Part shown: piece after piece, positions 4,502 to 5,388 of the stretch
Position numbering within the stretch: position 1 is the stretch's first letter
Layout of the letters: every line of letters begins with the position of its first letter
From: an uncultured bacterium
GTDB taxonomy: Bacteria > Bacillota > Clostridia > Oscillospirales > Acutalibacteraceae
Reading direction: 5' to 3'
Length of the DNA: 5,388 nucleotides
NCBI GenBank assembly: GCA_945949625.1
Contig: CAMFFI010000093.1
Location: forward strand, 1-5,388
Position numbers and translations under genes: made by a program
The notes under the pieces: model-generated
The model's database searches: none
What the model saw: only the letters and a program-made list of their open reading frames with translations
Told to the model about the DNA's origin: nothing

Positions 4502-5388
4502 TCAATAAACCTTTACCAACGGACTTGAGTCTGCTTTTCCGGTCTTTTCCAGCTCGTTTATGTAACCGATAGCCTTTGCACAGCCCTTGATTACACAATC
4601 CTGAGGTTTTTCCGCAACACGCACCTTTATCTTTGTATTTTGTGCGATTAATTTAGAAAAACCGTAAATATTTGCAAGTCCTCCCGTAAAAATAATTCCG
4701 TCGGTGTAAATATCGGACATAAGCTCCGGAGGAGTTTCTTCCAGAACATTTTTGATAATTTCCACCATACCCAATGCGGTTTCCTGCAAAACCTCGCGAA
4801 TTTCTTCGGAGCTGACATCAACAAATTTAGGCAAGCCGCCCACAGCGTCCCTGCCCTTTAAGCGAAAGATTCTTTCCTCCGGCAAAGGCATTAAGGAGCC
4901 GATTGCTTTTTTACAGGCTTCTGCTGTATTTCCGCCGATAATAAGGTTATATTTTTTTCTTGCGAATTTTATAATTTCCTCATCCATTTTTCTTCCGGAT
5001 TTATTTGTACTTTTTGCGGCTGAAATTCCTCCTAAGGAAACTACCGCTGCGTCTGCTCTGCCGCCGCCGAAATTTGCAATAAGCTTTCCTCTGGGACTCA
5101 TTACATCTATTCCGCAGCCCATTATTGCGGCTTTTGTTGAATCAATCAAGTAAATCTGCCTTACTCCAAGGCTTGAAACAGCGTTGATTACCGCACGCTT
5201 TTCAACCTCGGTAACACCGTTGGGTATTGCCGCAACCGCACGGGGCTTTACCATTTTTCCTGTTGAAACATTTTTTAACGAAAGCTTAAGCATATCCTCA
5301 ACAATTCTTGACTCGGCAATAACTCCGCTGTCAAGAAGATACACAGCCTCGATTTTTGCAGGTGTTTTTCCCAGCATTTTATATGCCT
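4502..5388 (-). CDS. mreB: MreB/Mbl-like actin homologue, 5' end beyond window
   Basis: This is the C-terminal 294 or so residues of a bacterial actin of the MreB/Mbl family, which forms membrane-bound filaments guiding wall synthesis. The frame stays open to the window edge (Ala-Tyr-Lys before Met-Leu-Gly-Lys-Thr-Pro). That MLGKTP matches MIGKTP at residue 51 of Thermotoga MreB, so about 50 residues are missing and the ATG at 5377 is internal. Clear family segments, counted from that Met, are DSGVIAESRIVEDML (16-30), KPRAVAAIPNGVTEVEKRAV (44-63), VVSLGGISAAKS (112-123), MDEEIIKFARKKYNL (131-145) and LEETPPELMSDI (212-223). The nucleotide site departs from the family: the usual EEP is DST (79-81), the usual DIGGGT is NFGGGR (102-107), and the adenosine loop TGGGS is TGGLA (231-235). 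The catalytic Glu and a phosphate-loop Asp are thus lost. It is probably a divergent paralogue and may bind or hydrolyse ATP poorly. The symbol denotes the family only. Confidence 0.88.
   Translation of the reverse strand, partial: AYKMLGKTPAKIEAVYLLDSGVIAESRIVEDMLKLSLKNVSTGKMVKPRAVAAIPNGVTEVEKRAVINAVSSLGVRQIYLIDSTKAAIMGCGIDVMSPRGKLIANFGGGRADAAVVSLGGISAAKSTNKSGRKMDEEIIKFARKKYNLIIGGNTAEACKKAIGSLMPLPEERIFRLKGRDAVGGLPKFVDVSSEEIREVLQETALGMVEIIKNVLEETPPELMSDIYTDGIIFTGGLANIYGFSKLIAQNTKIKVRVAEKPQDCVIKGCAKAIGYINELEKTGKADSSPLVKVY

Noticed and set aside
4752..5153. A 133-codon plus-strand open frame across the MreB-like gene.
   Set aside because: It is antisense to a clearly conserved coding region, lacks a ribosome binding site and gives a low-complexity peptide.

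Overview
The window looks like chromosomal DNA from a low-GC, endospore-forming member of the Firmicutes, most likely class Clostridia. It carries both subunits of dipicolinate synthase, which only spore formers use, plus a DUF1540 protein, strong AGGAGG-type ribosome binding sites, A/T-rich spacers and intrinsic terminators. No mobile element, CRISPR array, tRNA or rRNA was seen.

Layout from left to right. Positions 1-250 hold no convincing complete gene: there is a strong sigma-A-like promoter firing leftward out of the window, a possible but doubtful open frame below it, a small G/C-rich hairpin and the terminator of the dpa operon. Positions 254-1683 hold dpaA-dpaB on the minus strand, with stop and start codons overlapping and a sigma-K-like promoter just upstream. 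Positions 1888-3591 hold a minus-strand MutS-family ATPase that lacks the mismatch-recognition domain; it has its own promoter and terminator. Positions 3765-3947 encode a 60-residue Cys-rich DUF1540 protein on the minus strand. Positions 4116-4451 encode a 111-residue single-pass membrane protein of unknown function on the plus strand, divergent from the DUF1540 gene. Positions 4502-5388 hold the 3' part of an MreB/Mbl-like actin gene on the minus strand; its first roughly 50 codons lie beyond the right edge.

The genes appear to be mostly separate transcription units, because each minus-strand unit ends at its own hairpin and only dpaA-dpaB are translationally coupled. DpaAB makes dipicolinic acid in the mother cell for the spore core. 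The MreB-like protein would act in cell shape or wall synthesis, but its nucleotide-binding residues are altered, so it may be a specialised paralogue. The MutS-like ATPase and the two small proteins have no function that can be assigned from sequence alone.

Three start codons were moved inward from the longest open frame (dpaA, the DUF1540 gene and the 111-residue gene), because the longer versions begin inside or upstream of the Shine-Dalgarno sequence. The most notable points are the degenerate actin active site in the MreB homologue, the Asn-for-Asp Walker B motif in the MutS homologue and the small uncharacterised membrane protein. I did not find clear evidence of a wholly new multi-gene system.
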